Source: Spirochaetota bacterium (GTDB lineage: Bacteria > Spirochaetota > UBA4802 > UBA5550). Taken from it: a stretch of DNA of 35,992 nucleotides. Position numbers and translations under genes: made by a program. The notes beneath the pieces were generated by a model. It saw only the letters and a program-made list of their open reading frames with translations. It did not search any database and was not told where the DNA came from. Positions 22,953 through 30,448 of this stretch are shown one piece after another (the stretch's first letter is position 1; each line of letters opens with the position of its first letter). The stretch spans positions 1-35,992 of the forward strand of contig JAFGBT010000055.1 in assembly GCA_016933025.1 (NCBI GenBank), written 5' to 3'.

Positions 22953-23318
22953 CTACTTCTCCCCTGATGCCTCGTTTCTCCGGAGTATCTCTTCCGCGAG
23001 TATCTTGAGCTTCGGCGGTACCTTGAGCGGCGGGAGCTCAACCTTCTGCTGCGGCGGGGTCTCCTTGCCGAGCAGCTTCCCGAGGGCGAACACCATGCGC
23101 TCGAAGATCTCGTTCACCTTGTCCTGGCGGTTGACCATTCTGTAATACTTCAGCGCGACAAGGGGCTGCCGCCTGTCATAGAAGAGGTGGTCGGCAATGC
23201 GGGTAAGACCGTCCCGGTATCCGGTCCTCTCGAACAGGACCGCGGCCCTGAATATCTCCCCCCTGTTGAAGAGTTCGTTTCCCTGTCTGATCAATTCAAC
23301 GCGTTCCTTGCTGTCCAT
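22953..23318 (-). CDS. Small helical TPR-like protein
   Basis: A 121-residue soluble protein. Residues 5-70 form helical hairpins of TPR character (ELFNRGEIFRAAVLFERTGY, then ALKYYRMVNRQDKVNEIF); the second half has a Pro/Lys-rich linker and a final helix. The start at 23318 follows GAGGAG closely; the longer frame to 23399 is AT-rich upstream sequence. It is not part of an obvious operon, since the M16 pair begins 214 bases downstream across a repeat cluster. No enzyme motif; probably a protein-interaction module. I do not recognise a named family. Confidence 0.65.
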   Translation of the reverse strand: MDSKERVELIRQGNELFNRGEIFRAAVLFERTGYRDGLTRIADHLFYDRRQPLVALKYYRMVNRQDKVNEIFERMVFALGKLLGKETPPQQKVELPPLKVPPKLKILAEEILRRNEASGEK

Positions 23319-23440
23319 GGTCTCCTCGTTTTTGTACACGATCGCCCTGTAGTATAGTATACTATCAGTATCGACAGATGACAAATAAATATTCCTCATT
23401 TTACAGGGATAATCATCATGAATTATTCAACCTTCAAAAT

Positions 23441-23522
23441 CGAGAGGAGCCGAAGGCGAGGAGTCATGCCTCGACTGCGCTCGGGATAAACTCCATCGAA
23501 GGGTGACCTCGCAATGACATGC
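23441..23522. repeat. Dispersed-repeat-like sequence upstream of lgt
   Basis: The block contains GCCTCGACTGCGCTCGGGAT, then CATCGAAGGGTGACCTCGCAATGACATG, quoted here only in part. These phrases are typical of short dispersed repeats seen between genes in many bacterial genomes. No ORF and no clean terminator are seen; it ends about 60 bases before the lgt promoter. Confidence 0.4.
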
Positions 23523-23583
23523 ACCAAATAAAAGAATCCCGCCTGAAACTCCCGCCTCCCTCTGTAGTTCTCCTTAAAATATC

Positions 23584-23613
23584 TTGACAAAAACATTCAA
23601 TTCCCGATTACAT
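23584..23613 (+). promoter_or_regulatory. Putative promoter of the Lgt-like gene
   Basis: A perfect TTGACA (23584-23589) is followed after 18 bases by TTACAT (23608-23613, weak). The leader would be about 30 nt and contains the strong ribosome site GGGGGAG before the ATG at 23652. Confidence 0.4.
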
Positions 23614-23651
23614 AACGAAATATAAAATCCGGGAAACCGAGGGGGAGCTCA

Positions 23652-24407
23652 ATGTATCCGATATTATTCAGCTATAAATTCATCAACATCGGGAGCTACG
23701 GCCTGCTGCTCGGCCTCGCCTTCTACTCGGCCTTTCTCATAACCGAACGGGAACTGATCCTCAGGGGCAAGGACCCGGAGCTCGCGTACAAGCTCCTTCT
23801 GGTTATCATTCCGAGTGCCATCGTGGGCGCAAAGATATTCCACATCTTTGAAAACTGGAGCGAATTCATGCGCGACCCGGCGGGGATGGTCTTCTCCGGC
23901 GCCGGCCTGTCGGTCTTCGGCGGGTTCATCCTCGCCTTTCTGCTCTCTATGATCCTGATACGCAAAAACAACGAAAGCATCCTGGGGATATTCGATATCA
24001 CGACACCGGCCATGACGTTCGCGTACGGTGTGGGACGGCTCGGGTGCCACGTTTCCGGGGACGGATGTTACGGTATAGCCACGCGGTCATTTCTGGGTAC
24101 CGCCTACCCCAACGGCATCGTGCCGACCTCTGCGGAGGTATTCCCAACACCTCTCTTCGAATCGTTTTTTTCCTTCATGCTCTTCATTCTGGTCATGAAG
24201 CTGCGGAAACGGGAGATGCCGGAGGGCAAGCTTTTCTTCATTTACCTTATCATGAGCGGAGCGGCGCGTTTTCTTGTGGAATTCATCAGGCTGAACCCGA
24301 CAATAACGCTCGGCATGACGCAGGCCCAGATCGTCGCCATCTTCTACATGGTGACCGGAATTATCGGATGGATACTGGTGGATAAACGCGCCCGGGCGGC
24401 GATATAA
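23652..24407 (+). CDS. lgt: Prolipoprotein diacylglyceryl transferase family protein (divergent Lgt)
   Basis: A 251-residue, seven-TM inner-membrane protein of the Lgt family, which transfers diacylglycerol from phosphatidylglycerol to the lipobox cysteine of prolipoproteins. GLSVFGGF (85-92) matches the E. coli GMSFHGG region, but the conserved His is Phe. GRLGCHVSGDGC (128-139) matches GRLGNFxNGE, keeping the essential Arg but with Cys for Asn. RFLVEFIR near the C-terminus supplies the second conserved Arg. It is therefore a real family member but atypical. It could be the working Lgt of this organism or a paralogue with another acceptor. It stands alone on the plus strand and converges with the MshEN gene. 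Confidence 0.82.
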   Translation: MYPILFSYKFINIGSYGLLLGLAFYSAFLITERELILRGKDPELAYKLLLVIIPSAIVGAKIFHIFENWSEFMRDPAGMVFSGAGLSVFGGFILAFLLSMILIRKNNESILGIFDITTPAMTFAYGVGRLGCHVSGDGCYGIATRSFLGTAYPNGIVPTSAEVFPTPLFESFFSFMLFILVMKLRKREMPEGKLFFIYLIMSGAARFLVEFIRLNPTITLGMTQAQIVAIFYMVTGIIGWILVDKRARAAI

Positions 24408-24438
24408 CACACCGGACGCCGGAAGCCTTCCCGGGGAA

Positions 24439-24621
24439 TCAGGAATACTTCTGCGCTTCGAGGAAATCCGCAAGCACTTTCGGTTTAAGATATCCCATCT
24501 CAACGAGAATGATGCCCAGAAGGCCTCCTTTCTTGTTCTGGAGCCTGAGCGCCTCGTTAAGCTGATTCTCACTTATAATGCCGTTCTCCATAAGAATTTC
24601 ACCGAGTCTCTTTGCTGACAT
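24439..24621 (-). CDS. Stand-alone MshEN (c-di-GMP-binding type) domain protein
   Basis: A 60-residue protein that is almost entirely one MshEN/GspE N-terminal domain. Motif 1 (residues 5-28) begins RLGEILMENG and ends EALRLQ; a five-residue spacer NKKGG follows. Motif 2 (34-57) begins LLGIILVEMG and ends DFLEAQ. Two 24-residue motifs with a five-residue spacer is the published layout of c-di-GMP-binding MshEN domains. Those are normally attached to type II secretion or type IV pilus ATPases; no ATPase follows here. AAGGA precedes the ATG at 24621. It lies downstream of rpmE beyond its terminator, so it is probably transcribed separately. Confidence 0.75.
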   Translation of the reverse strand: MSAKRLGEILMENGIISENQLNEALRLQNKKGGLLGIILVEMGYLKPKVLADFLEAQKYS

Positions 24622-24703
24622 AGTATGCGTTCCTTCCTCTCTGGTGTTATACTATTATCGGCATGATGGAGAGGCTATTTGCACCAATTTATTTTTTTTA
24701 ATG

Positions 24704-24734
24704 AAAAAAGAGGCCGGCTACAAACCGGCCTCTT
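24704..24734 (-). terminator. Rho-independent terminator after rpmE
   Basis: AAGAGGCCGG (24708-24717) pairs with CCGGCCTCTT (24725-24734) around a seven-base loop. On the minus strand the stem is followed by a T-run (24704-24709). It ends the rho-rpmE transcript 34 bases past the rpmE stop. Confidence 0.88.
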
Positions 24735-24767
24735 CAATATAATGCATACCATTTCATGCTGCGGCAT

Positions 24768-24968
24768 CTACTTGATGTTGTATTTCTTCTTGAATTTTTC
24801 CACGCGCCCGGCGGTATCCACGATTTTCTGCTTCTTCGTATAGAAGGGGTGACAGTTAGAGCATATCTCGATGTGAAGATCCTGTACCGTCGACCTGGTC
24901 CGTATCTCGTTGCCACAGGCGCATTTAATGACCGTATCTTTGTATTCGGGATGTATCTTCGGTTTCAT
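24768..24968 (-). CDS. rpmE: 50S ribosomal protein L31 (zinc-containing type)
   Basis: A 66-residue L31 of the large ribosomal subunit. The four zinc-binding cysteines are present as KCACGN (C16, C18) and ICSNCHPFYT (C36, C39), marking the C-plus form that predominates when zinc is sufficient. The length is typical. It begins 15 bases after the rho stop and is followed by a strong terminator, so rho and rpmE form one transcription unit, a neighbourhood shared by many bacteria. Confidence 0.97.
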   Translation of the reverse strand: MKPKIHPEYKDTVIKCACGNEIRTRSTVQDLHIEICSNCHPFYTKKQKIVDTAGRVEKFKKKYNIK

Positions 24969-24983
24969 AGCAAGATCCTTCGC

Positions 24984-26375
24984 TTAAGAATTCATGGCTT
25001 TGAAAAACGCCTTGTTGTTTTTGGTCCCTTTCATCTTCTCAACAAGGAGCTCCATCGCCTCTGTGGCGCTCATGGAAGAAAGCGCCTTCCTGAGAACCCA
25101 TAGTTTATTAAGCTCTTCCGTGTCAAGCAATAATTCCTCTTTCCTGGTCCCCGAACGGCTAATGTCGATTGCCGGGAATATTCGGCGGTCCACCAGCTTC
25201 CGGTCAAGATGGAGCTCGCTGTTGCCGGTGCCCTTGAATTCCTCAAAAATGACCTCGTCCATCCTGGAGCCGGTATCGATGAGGGCAGTCGCGAGTATCG
25301 TGAGGCTTCCTCCCTCTTCGATGTTCCGGGCCGCGCCGAAGAACCGCTTCGGCCGGTGCAGCGCATTGGAGTCAACGCCGCCGGAGAGGATCTTGCCGCT
25401 CGTCGGGACCACCTGGTTGTAGGCCCGCGCCAACCTGGTTATCGAATCGAGCAGGATCACGACGTCCATCTTATGCTCGACCAGGCGTTTCGCCTTCTCC
25501 AGCACCATCTCGGTGACCTGCACGTGGCGGCTTGCCGGCTCGTCGAATGTCGATGAAATGACCTCGCCCTTGACCGTGCGCTGCATGTCAGTCACTTCTT
25601 CCGGGCGTTCGTCGATGAGCAGCACGATCAGGTATATCTCGGGATGGTTCGTGGTAATCGAGTTGGCTATTTTCTGCAGCAATATGGTTTTACCGGTCCG
25701 GGGCGGCGCCACGATGAGCGCGCGCTGGCCCTTGCCAATCGGCGTCATCAGGTTCACGATCCGCATATCGACATTTTCGCCGGTCGTTTCGAGGTTTATC
25801 CGCTCTTCAGGGTAGAGCGGAGTCAGGTTATCGAAGAGCACCCGGTGCTGCAGCTGTTCCGGGTTCTCGAAGTTGACCGCCTCGATCCTGAGGAGGGCGT
25901 AAAACCGCTCGTTGTCCTTCGGCGGCCGTATCTGACCCGCGATGGTGTCGCCGGTCTTGAGGCCGAAGAGGCGTATCTGCGACGGTGAGACGTAGATATC
26001 GTCAGGACCCGGCAGGTAGTTATAGTTCGGCGATCTCAGGAAGCCGTATCCGTCGGCAAGAATCTCGAGAACGCCGCTGGAGAAAATGAGGCCCTTCTGC
26101 TCGGTCTGGGACTTCAGTATCTCCAGTATGAGGTCCTGCTTTTTCAGGCCGTAGATCCGATCGATCCCCATATCTTTCGCTATGTTGACCAGGTCGGTTA
26201 TCTTTTTCGTCTTCAGCTCTCCAAGATCAAGCCATGTTTCCGGAGTTGTTTTGCCGTTATTATTGGCGGGCACCGGAGCTTCCTGTGCGGTGCCGTTTTC
26301 ATTCACGTCAGTCCCATTCGCAACCTGGTTTTCAGCCCTGTTGTTGGACTTGGCGGATTCGGTCGTTCGTGCCAT
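24984..26375 (-). CDS. rho: Transcription termination factor Rho
   Basis: A 463-residue hexameric RNA-dependent ATPase. The first 45 residues are an Asn/Glu/Thr-rich extension not found in E. coli Rho (419). Then come the N-terminal helical bundle (LGELKTKKITDLVNIAKDMG), the cold-shock-like primary RNA site (GYGFLRSPNYNYLPGPDDIY, about 109-128), Walker A (PPRTGKT, 224-230), Walker B (VVILLDSITRLARAYN), the Q-loop SGKILSGGVDSNALHRPKRF, and the R-loop region EFKGTGNSEL. All core motifs are intact. The ATG at 26375 follows AGGG. It is first in the operon with rpmE, after an unusually long gene-free upstream region. Confidence 0.97.
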   Translation of the reverse strand: MARTTESAKSNNRAENQVANGTDVNENGTAQEAPVPANNNGKTTPETWLDLGELKTKKITDLVNIAKDMGIDRIYGLKKQDLILEILKSQTEQKGLIFSSGVLEILADGYGFLRSPNYNYLPGPDDIYVSPSQIRLFGLKTGDTIAGQIRPPKDNERFYALLRIEAVNFENPEQLQHRVLFDNLTPLYPEERINLETTGENVDMRIVNLMTPIGKGQRALIVAPPRTGKTILLQKIANSITTNHPEIYLIVLLIDERPEEVTDMQRTVKGEVISSTFDEPASRHVQVTEMVLEKAKRLVEHKMDVVILLDSITRLARAYNQVVPTSGKILSGGVDSNALHRPKRFFGAARNIEEGGSLTILATALIDTGSRMDEVIFEEFKGTGNSELHLDRKLVDRRIFPAIDISRSGTRKEELLLDTEELNKLWVLRKALSSMSATEAMELLVEKMKGTKNNKAFFKAMNS

Positions 26376-26850
26376 ACATTATCCCTGCATTATTAATAAT
26401 TTTTTACCGGTTAGCTTCCGAAACCGGAGATGATACACTTTTTTTGTCTTCTCCCCCGCAGTATTCAGGGGAATTCTCATTGAATTATAACTATTACAAT
26501 GTGTTTATATGCTGAATTGTCCAGATGCCGAGTTCACGCAGTACTATGTTATATTATTTTGCCATGTATGAAGGATTTTATAATGCCAAGCTTTATTAAA
26601 TTGCCATTAAACCAATATAAAATGGGAAAAACACCTGATGTAGGATCGGAGGTGCCAAATCAACATTGACACGGACAATCTACGGGCCAGCCGGTTTAAG
26701 TCAAGAAAAATATCATCTATTAACATGAAGAATATAACAAAAAAGTTTTATTATTTCAAGTATTTTTTATAATACGCTAAATAAAGCAGCTGCCTGGATG
26801 TAATGATTTCAAACCCCGCGCCTTCGGGTAAAACACTATTGATTTGCCCC
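26376..26850 (-). promoter_or_regulatory. 475-base gene-free region upstream of rho
   Basis: AT-rich, with no believable ORF. Two minus-strand promoter candidates are visible: TTGACT (26699-26704) with TAGATT (26677-26682), 16-base spacing; and a perfect TATAAT (26484-26489) with no good -35. The first would give a leader of about 295 nt, the second about 100 nt. A six-base stem CCGGTT/AACCGG lies at about 26407-26426 near the start codon, without a T-run. A long rho leader would suit autogenous control by Rho, as known in E. coli; here this is inference. Confidence 0.4.
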
Positions 26851-27795
26851 TTATTTTTTCCAGTCAATCCCGTGCTTTTTCATTTTATGAATGAGGGACT
26901 TCTGGCTTATTTTAAGGTTCTTTGCTGCAGCTGCCGGGTTTTTCTTATCTTTCAATAAATCGACAAGCACCAGCCTCTCAACCGCTCCCATGATATCGTC
27001 AAGCGACCTGGATCGGATATCGACCCCGGGAATCAGCGAACTGCCTTTATCGCCCCTTTCCCTGGAGCAAAAAAGGAGAAATCCGACCTTTTTCTTCCTG
27101 CTCATGAGCGGGATCTTCTCGTAGTGGACCTTGAGGTCCCGGTTAAAGAAGATAAGCTCGTCGCTTTTTTTCCCGGACAGAAGCTCGTTTTTCTCGCCAT
27201 CCCCGATTGTCCGTTCGACAAAATCGATATCCACGTCCTTTTTAAAATGCCGGCGATAGAGTTCCTCGAAATGGCTGTTGTAGAATATCGTCTTCCCCTG
27301 CATATTGACCGCATAGAGCGGCCGCGGGATATGCTCGAGGATCAGGTAAATCATCCATTCAAGAACTTGCTCCTCCTTCTGCCGGCCGACCTCCGTGTCC
27401 GGGCCGGGGGCCGCGCGCTCCGGCGTCTCGCAGGCGGTAAAGAGCTGGAGGCGGGACCATGTCCCCTGCTCCTCGCCGAAAATGTTGATGACCGTAAACT
27501 GCCTGATCTCACCGTACGGGAGCAGCTCGTCCAGCGTAAGCTTCTTAGCAAGCCTAGTGATGAAATCATCGACGCGAAGCCTTTCCCCGCGCTCGATGTC
27601 GGAGAGCTCTGAAATGATATCTTCCTTTTTTAAAATACCGAGCAGAATTCCGCGCTTGGAAACGACCGGGATGATCGGCACGTCCCTGGTGTAGAAAAGC
27701 CGTACGACATCCTCGGGCCGACGATTTTCCGGGTTGAACGGGTTTTCTTCGAAGGCCTGCTTGCCGTCGGTCGTTTTCTCTTTTTTCTCGGACAT
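26851..27795 (-). CDS. CBS-PAS-Fis-type HTH regulator lacking an AAA+ domain
   Basis: A 314-residue regulator. Residues 25-75 resemble one CBS half (RDVPIIPVVSKRGILLGILKKEDI, shown in part). Residues 145-240 look like a PAS domain (LEHIPRPLYAVNMQGKTIFY, then the KVGFLLFCSRE strand). The C-terminal 275-314 is a Fis-type HTH (LVDLLKDKKNPAAAAKNLKI, then SLIHKMKKHGI). Sigma-54 activators carry this HTH after an AAA+ ATPase; here the ATPase is absent. Its ATG overlaps the dapB stop by one base (TAATG), so it is co-expressed with lysine/diaminopimelate biosynthesis. It may be an operon regulator or a metabolic sensor; the ligand is unknown. Confidence 0.72.
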   Translation of the reverse strand: MSEKKEKTTDGKQAFEENPFNPENRRPEDVVRLFYTRDVPIIPVVSKRGILLGILKKEDIISELSDIERGERLRVDDFITRLAKKLTLDELLPYGEIRQFTVINIFGEEQGTWSRLQLFTACETPERAAPGPDTEVGRQKEEQVLEWMIYLILEHIPRPLYAVNMQGKTIFYNSHFEELYRRHFKKDVDIDFVERTIGDGEKNELLSGKKSDELIFFNRDLKVHYEKIPLMSRKKKVGFLLFCSRERGDKGSSLIPGVDIRSRSLDDIMGAVERLVLVDLLKDKKNPAAAAKNLKISQKSLIHKMKKHGIDWKK

Positions 27796-28589
27796 TACAG
27801 CCCCAGTACGTCAAACATGGAATAGAGCCCAGCGGGCCTGCCGTAAAGGAACTCCATCGCCAACACCGCGCCCCTGGCCAACGGCTCCCTGCTCCCGAGG
27901 CGGTGCGTCAGCTCGATACGCTCGCCTATGGCGTTGAAGAAGACCGTGTGCTCGCCGACGATATCGCCGCCCCGCATCGCCAGGACGCCGATCTCGTCCT
28001 TCCCGCGCTCGCCCACGAGCCCTTCCCGGCCCGATACCTCACGCGCTCCCTGCAGCGAGGGCCTGGCGCCGCGGATGATCTCCAGGAGCCTTCTGGCCGT
28101 TCCCGACGGGGCGTCCTTTTTGAAGCGATGATGCGCCTCGAATATTTCAATATCGTAATCGTCGCTCAACGCCTTCGCAGCCACCTCGGAAAGCCTGAAC
28201 AAAAGGTTCACCCCGAGGGACATGTTCGGAGAAAGAAGCACGGGAATGGTCCGGGACGCCCGCTCAATTTCCTTCTTATCGCTTTCAGATAAAGCGGTGG
28301 TCCCTATCACCAGCGGCTTTTTCTTCGCGAGAGACACTTCCAGCATCTTCATAGTCGCCGCGGGAGTTGAAAAATCTATACAGCCGTCGGTTCCGGCAAT
28401 GGCATCCCCGCTGATGGCACCGACCGCAACATTTAAATGCCCCGCTTGGATAAGCGAGCCCGCGTCGGATCCGAATGCCGGGAGGCCCTCCCGGTCGAAC
28501 GCGGCCCCGAGGACGTGCCCCCTCTCCAGAAGGATCCTCAGGATGGCCACGCCCATCCTGCCGCATATGCCGCAGACGCCTATCTTCAT
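27795..28589 (-). CDS. dapB: 4-hydroxy-tetrahydrodipicolinate reductase
   Basis: A 264-residue NAD(P)H-dependent enzyme, second step of the diaminopimelate/lysine branch, reducing the DapA product. The N-terminal Rossmann loop is GICGRMG (7-13). The catalytic/substrate motif EAHHRFKKDAPSGTA is at 151-165, with the His pair 153-154 and the Lys required for transfer. SPNMSLGVNLL (120-130) is also typical. The ATG overlaps the dapA stop (ATGA), and the stop overlaps the regulator start, so three genes are translated in a chain. Confidence 0.96.
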   Translation of the reverse strand: MKIGVCGICGRMGVAILRILLERGHVLGAAFDREGLPAFGSDAGSLIQAGHLNVAVGAISGDAIAGTDGCIDFSTPAATMKMLEVSLAKKKPLVIGTTALSESDKKEIERASRTIPVLLSPNMSLGVNLLFRLSEVAAKALSDDYDIEIFEAHHRFKKDAPSGTARRLLEIIRGARPSLQGAREVSGREGLVGERGKDEIGVLAMRGGDIVGEHTVFFNAIGERIELTHRLGSREPLARGAVLAMEFLYGRPAGLYSMFDVLGL

Positions 28590-29467
28590 TTCAGCGGGAC
28601 CCCATAGTCAAGAAGAGCTTTACGGAGCTTCGCCCGGTTCTCATCGCTCAGCGGGACCAAAGGAAGCCTGAGGTCGTCGGTGCAGTGGCCCGCCATCGCC
28701 ATGGCGGCCTTCACCGGGATCGGGTTGGTCTCAAGGAACATCGCCCGGCAGAGCGGCAGGAGGCGGTAGAACTGCTTCCGCGCATCTTCTATCTTTCCCT
28801 GGTTGAAAAATGTCACCACATTCTTCACGTCGGCAGGGAGGAGGTTCGACAGAACGCTGATAATGCCCCTGCCGCCGATTGACATGAACGGAAGCAGGAT
28901 ATTGTCATCGCCGGAGAGTATGGTGAGTCGGTCGCCGCAGAGCTCGTGGAGTTCCATCATCTGGATGATGTCGCCGGAGGCTTCCTTCATTGCCACGACG
29001 TTATCCACCCTGTTGATCAATTCCCTGACCGACGCCGGAAGGAAATTTACGCCGGTGCGCCCGGGAATGTTGTAGAGGACCACGGGTATGCCGATCGCCT
29101 TCGCGACGCTCTCGAAATGGGCGATCAGTCCGCGCTGGGTCGGCTTGTTGTAATACGGGTTCACCTGAAGCACGCCGTCGACGCCTGCCTCCTCGGCCTC
29201 CCGGGAGAGCCAGATCGCCTCCTCGGTCGAGTTGGCTCCGGTTCCCGCTATGACCTTCACTCTTTTGCCGACCAGCTTCACGACGCGCCTGACAAACTCC
29301 TTGTGCTCGTCAAAGGAAACGGTCGGCGACTCGCCTGTCGTTCCCATGGGGACAACGCCGTCGACGCCGTTCTCGATCTGCCTCGCCACCAGCTTCTCAA
29401 GCGCCTGGTAGTCGATTGAACCGTCCCTGAACGGCGTAATCATTGCAGTATAAACGCCTTCAAACAT
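28586..29467 (-). CDS. dapA: 4-hydroxy-tetrahydrodipicolinate synthase
   Basis: A 293-residue TIM-barrel lyase condensing pyruvate with aspartate semialdehyde, the first committed step to diaminopimelate and lysine. Numbered from MFEGVYTAM, the Schiff-base lysine is K161 (VVAMKEASGD), the catalytic Tyr is Y132 (LYNIPGRTG) and the threonine pair is T43-T44 (GTTGES), matching E. coli positions closely. The start at 29467 has GGAAAG six bases upstream; the in-frame extension to 29521 has no ribosome site and overlaps the upstream gene. It is followed by dapB with a four-base overlap. Confidence 0.97.
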   Translation of the reverse strand: MFEGVYTAMITPFRDGSIDYQALEKLVARQIENGVDGVVPMGTTGESPTVSFDEHKEFVRRVVKLVGKRVKVIAGTGANSTEEAIWLSREAEEAGVDGVLQVNPYYNKPTQRGLIAHFESVAKAIGIPVVLYNIPGRTGVNFLPASVRELINRVDNVVAMKEASGDIIQMMELHELCGDRLTILSGDDNILLPFMSIGGRGIISVLSNLLPADVKNVVTFFNQGKIEDARKQFYRLLPLCRAMFLETNPIPVKAAMAMAGHCTDDLRLPLVPLSDENRAKLRKALLDYGVPLK

Positions 29468-29517
29468 AACGCTTTCCATTAAAGTTAGTTTCAGATATTC
29501 ACGGGAGGCGGTTTCGC

Positions 29518-29868
29518 TCACCGCTCGCCGATTACCTCGTTAAGCCGCTCGTAGAAAAATTGAGCGTCAAACTTCTTCCCCCGGAAATCATCGTCAAAAA
29601 GATAGAGGATGAGGACCCGGTCCGCTTTCAACCTGTCTGCCCGTGCGAGATAGGCGTGGACCTTGATCCAGTCGCCCCCGGAGCTGAATATAATCCTGAC
29701 ATCCTCCCCCTTCCTGAGTTTCCTTCCGTCAATTTCAATATCTTTTCTGAGCGTGTAGACCTTCTCTTCCTTTTGCTTGAGAACATCCAGGTCGGCCCTT
29801 TTCAGGAAGACGTCACAGGCGACAAAGAGAAACGGCAACGCCAGCAACAGAATGAAAAACCTTTTCAC
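29518..29868 (-). CDS. Small lipoprotein upstream of dapA
   Basis: A 116-residue lipoprotein: signal peptide with lipobox LFVAC (Cys at about residue 18), then DVFLKRADLDVLKQKEEKVY and a small beta-rich domain (KLRKGEDVRIIFSSGGDWIK, then DRVLILYLFDDDF). The start is GTG at 29868 with a GGGG-type ribosome site. It precedes dapA by 50 bases on the same strand and probably leads the operon. It resembles, from memory, small lipoproteins annotated in spirochaetes as associated with type II secretion; no secretion gene is nearby, so that label is tentative. The coupling of an envelope lipoprotein to diaminopimelate synthesis may simply reflect cell-wall demand. Confidence 0.75.
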   Translation of the reverse strand: MKRFFILLLALPFLFVACDVFLKRADLDVLKQKEEKVYTLRKDIEIDGRKLRKGEDVRIIFSSGGDWIKVHAYLARADRLKADRVLILYLFDDDFRGKKFDAQFFYERLNEVIGER

Positions 29869-29901
29869 ACCACTTACCCCACGGATCAGAATTCGGATTC
29901 A

Positions 29902-29931
29902 TTACTACGACATCGCAGACCTGATTGTCAA
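29902..29931 (-). promoter_or_regulatory. Putative promoter of the lipoprotein-dapA-dapB operon
   Basis: Minus-strand TTGACA (29926-29931, perfect) is followed after 18 bases by TAGTAA (29902-29907, weak). The transcript would start near 29895 with a leader of about 25 nt, too short for a lysine riboswitch. Confidence 0.42.
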
Positions 29932-29967
29932 CACTTTATTTCACCCCCGGCAGCAGTCAGGGAAGCA

Positions 29968-30381
29968 TTACTTGTGGTAGGCGGTCCCGATCCCTGTTGC
30001 AATCAGCTTGTCCCCCGATCCCCTCACCTCGATCTTCCAGACAGAAACCTTCCTGCCAATATTGATAGGCGTCCCCTCGGCGATGACCTTCTCGCCGTCA
30101 ACCGCTGATGAAAGGTAATTGATGCTGAAATTCACAGCAATCGCCATGACGCCCGTGCTGTTGCACGCAACCGCGAAGGCTTGATCGGCCAGGGCGTATA
30201 TGAAGCCGCCGTGCGCCCGATCCACCGCGTTCATGAATTCGGGCTTCACCGTGATCCCGACACGGGAATATCCATTGCGCACCTCCTCGACCTTTATGCC
30301 GATATGAGTGGCAAAGGGATCGCAGCCCACAACGTCGCGGGCATATTCAATAGGGTTTTCGATAGTATGCGGAATGCTCAT
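29968..30381 (-). CDS. PaaI-family hotdog thioesterase
   Basis: A 137-residue hotdog-fold acyl-CoA thioesterase of the PaaI/YbgC type. The family motif appears as AVDRAHGGFIYALADQAFAV (51-70), where the His-Gly-Gly and the Asp of LADQAF form the active site. The beta strand VNFSINYLSS follows. The usual N-terminal Asn before HGG is at position 51-ish (MNAVDRAHGG). AAGGA precedes the ATG at 30381 by 7 bases. It is 67 bases downstream of the RAM-domain gene and might be co-transcribed. The acyl substrate is not predictable from sequence. Confidence 0.88.
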   Translation of the reverse strand: MSIPHTIENPIEYARDVVGCDPFATHIGIKVEEVRNGYSRVGITVKPEFMNAVDRAHGGFIYALADQAFAVACNSTGVMAIAVNFSINYLSSAVDGEKVIAEGTPINIGRKVSVWKIEVRGSGDKLIATGIGTAYHK

Positions 30382-30424
30382 GATATAATCCTTGTATTCG
30401 TATCGTTGAACGCGGACCCTCCAG

Positions 30425-30446
30425 GGCGAGGTTTCGGGACCTCGCC
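30425..30446. repeat. Perfect 8-bp hairpin between the RAM and thioesterase genes
   Basis: GGCGAGGT-TTCGGG-ACCTCGCC lies two bases after the minus-strand RAM-gene stop. There is no T-run, so it is not a standard terminator. It may be a dispersed repeat or an mRNA-stabilising hairpin. Confidence 0.6.
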
Positions 30447-30448
30447 TG

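Noticed and set aside
26666..26671. Plus-strand TTGACA as a promoter
   Set aside because: No -10 box at suitable spacing and no plus-strand gene downstream.
29869..29967. Lysine riboswitch upstream of the dapA operon
   Set aside because: The gap is only about 100 bases with a predicted leader near 25 nt; too short for the lysine aptamer, and no matching helices seen.
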